A stretch of DNA of 64,000 bases, from assembly GCA_041603235.1 (NCBI GenBank), contig JBFIES010000006.1:202045-266044 (forward strand), read 5' to 3'. Shown here one piece after another: positions 63,311-64,000 of the stretch (position 1 is the first letter of the stretch; every line of letters starts with the position of its first letter). This DNA is from Panacagrimonas sp041603235. Its GTDB lineage: Bacteria; Pseudomonadota; Gammaproteobacteria; Nevskiales; Nevskiaceae. Under the pieces are notes generated by a model, which worked only from the letters and a program-made list of their open reading frames with translations, was not told where the DNA came from and made no database searches. Made by a program: the position numbers and the translations under genes.

Positions 63311-64000
63311 ATGGACTACTTGAAATACTGGACCCCTGTTGGCGTGCTGGCGGCGGCGTTTGCGGGGATGATTGCGGGTGGTAACTGGGTCTGGGTGGGC
63401 ATCATCAGCTTCCCGGTGCTGGCGGTTCTGGATTCAGTCCTGCCGCGTGACTACAGCCAGCGCAAGATGAGCAATGCCACACTGGCCAATATCCCGATCT
63501 GGCTCTGCGCCATCCTGCCGCTGCTGCTGTTCGGCGTCATGGCCTGGCAGGTTTCCCTGGGTCAGCTCACCGGCTGGCAGATGTTTGGTGCGGTGATGAG
63601 CGTGGCATGGATGGGCGTGATCCCACTGGTGCCGGCTTCTCATGAGCTGTACCACATGCGCAGCCCCGTCGCCCGTGCCATCGGCCACTATGTGCAACTC
63701 TGCTATCTGGACTGCACCCGCGACATCGGCCATGTGATCAACCATCACATCGATGTGGCCACCACCGAAGACGGCGACACCGCCCCGCGTGGGACCGATC
63801 TCTACAGCTTCACCGGCAAGTCGCTGATCGAAAGCACGATCTTTGCCCAGAAGATGGAAGGTCAGGCGCTCAAGAAGAAAGGCCTGAGCCCCTGGAACAT
63901 CCGTCATCGCGGCTACCGTGCCCTGCTCGCCCTGGCCGTGTTCCATGTGGTGATGTTCATGATCGGCGGCTGGCTTGCCGTGGGTCTGGCACTGGCCGCA
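63311..64000 (+). CDS. AlkB-family membrane diiron hydroxylase (partial, 5' part)
   Basis: 230 residues from the ATG at 63311 (GGAGAAGAG upstream), open to the window edge. Paired membrane segments occur near residues 8-40 and 60-108. The first histidine box is HELYH (111-115), and the second is HVINHHIDVAT with His141, 145 and 146, as in AlkB-type alkane monooxygenases and xylene monooxygenases. The third box lies beyond the window. It hydroxylates alkanes or related chains with electrons from rubredoxin or ferredoxin. The family is clear; the substrate is inferred from context. Confidence 0.9.
   Translation, partial: MDYLKYWTPVGVLAAAFAGMIAGGNWVWVGIISFPVLAVLDSVLPRDYSQRKMSNATLANIPIWLCAILPLLLFGVMAWQVSLGQLTGWQMFGAVMSVAWMGVIPLVPASHELYHMRSPVARAIGHYVQLCYLDCTRDIGHVINHHIDVATTEDGDTAPRGTDLYSFTGKSLIESTIFAQKMEGQALKKKGLSPWNIRHRGYRALLALAVFHVVMFMIGGWLAVGLALAA

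Noticed and set aside
1..64000. tRNA, rRNA, insertion sequence, prophage or integrase genes
   Set aside because: I looked for cloverleaf-like intergenic segments and transposase or integrase motifs and found none convincing.

Overview
The window reads as chromosome of a moderately GC-rich Gammaproteobacterium that lives on hydrocarbons or fatty acids. The taxon is inferred from a short TsaC-type protein, HemF, an E. coli-type CCA enzyme with HD domain, HrpB, Slt70 and OxyR. The lifestyle is inferred from a CYP153-like P450, an AlkB-type hydroxylase, several acyl-CoA dehydrogenases and a wax-ester/triacylglycerol operon. A Nevskiales/Solimonadaceae-like host fits, but this is a guess from gene content.

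Layout. 1-14540 is mostly housekeeping: MOSC protein, hrpB, tsaC-like, hemF overlapping oxyR, TauE-type exporter, slt, cca, DUF547 protein plus lipase, glpK and a Spx/ArsC-like protein. 14831-33183 is one long minus-strand Tad (Flp) pilus operon: FHA-TadA ATPase, TadB, TadC, DUF192, TadD, TadE, Flp pilin, TadG-like, two unknown exported proteins, a TadE/F-like pseudopilin, CpaB and the CpaC secretin. It ends with an 1807-residue Rhs protein and a lipoprotein. 33573-46117 is an alkane/fatty-acid block: two paralogous 910-residue LuxR/MalT-type (LAL) regulators, CYP153-like P450 with ferredoxin, two acyl-CoA dehydrogenases, a nitronate-monooxygenase-family protein and a dienoyl-CoA isomerase. 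46324-49331 holds metY, an exported protein and an SDR. 49564-57093 is a tightly overlapping lipid operon: hydrolase, PlsB-like, HAD-PlsC fusion, GpsA, WS/DGAT, monoacylglycerol lipase. 57197-64000 holds pncC, an orphan cytochrome-oxidase III/IV-like set with a novel membrane protein, a SUMF1-fold protein, a DECR-type reductase, an acyl-CoA dehydrogenase and the start of an AlkB-type hydroxylase.

Most notable is the end of the Tad operon. The Rhs protein begins with a Flp-like prepilin signal (cleavage Gly18, Glu at +5, Tyr at +6, then a hydrophobic helix). A Pro/Gly-rich stalk of about 160 residues follows, then an Rhs/YD shell closing with the canonical PxxxxDPxGL motif, then a 421-residue DUF2235/Tle1-type phospholipase tip. 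Its stop codon overlaps the start of a lipoprotein gene that looks like the immunity partner. I infer a polymorphic lipase toxin built on a pilin chassis and carried by a Tad machine.

A second unexplained structure is an 18-20 bp palindrome (TAGTAYGG-NN-CCRTACTA) found upstream of two SDR genes and one acyl-CoA dehydrogenase gene, with a weak copy before the AlkB-like gene. It suggests a TetR-type lipid regulon whose regulator lies outside the window.
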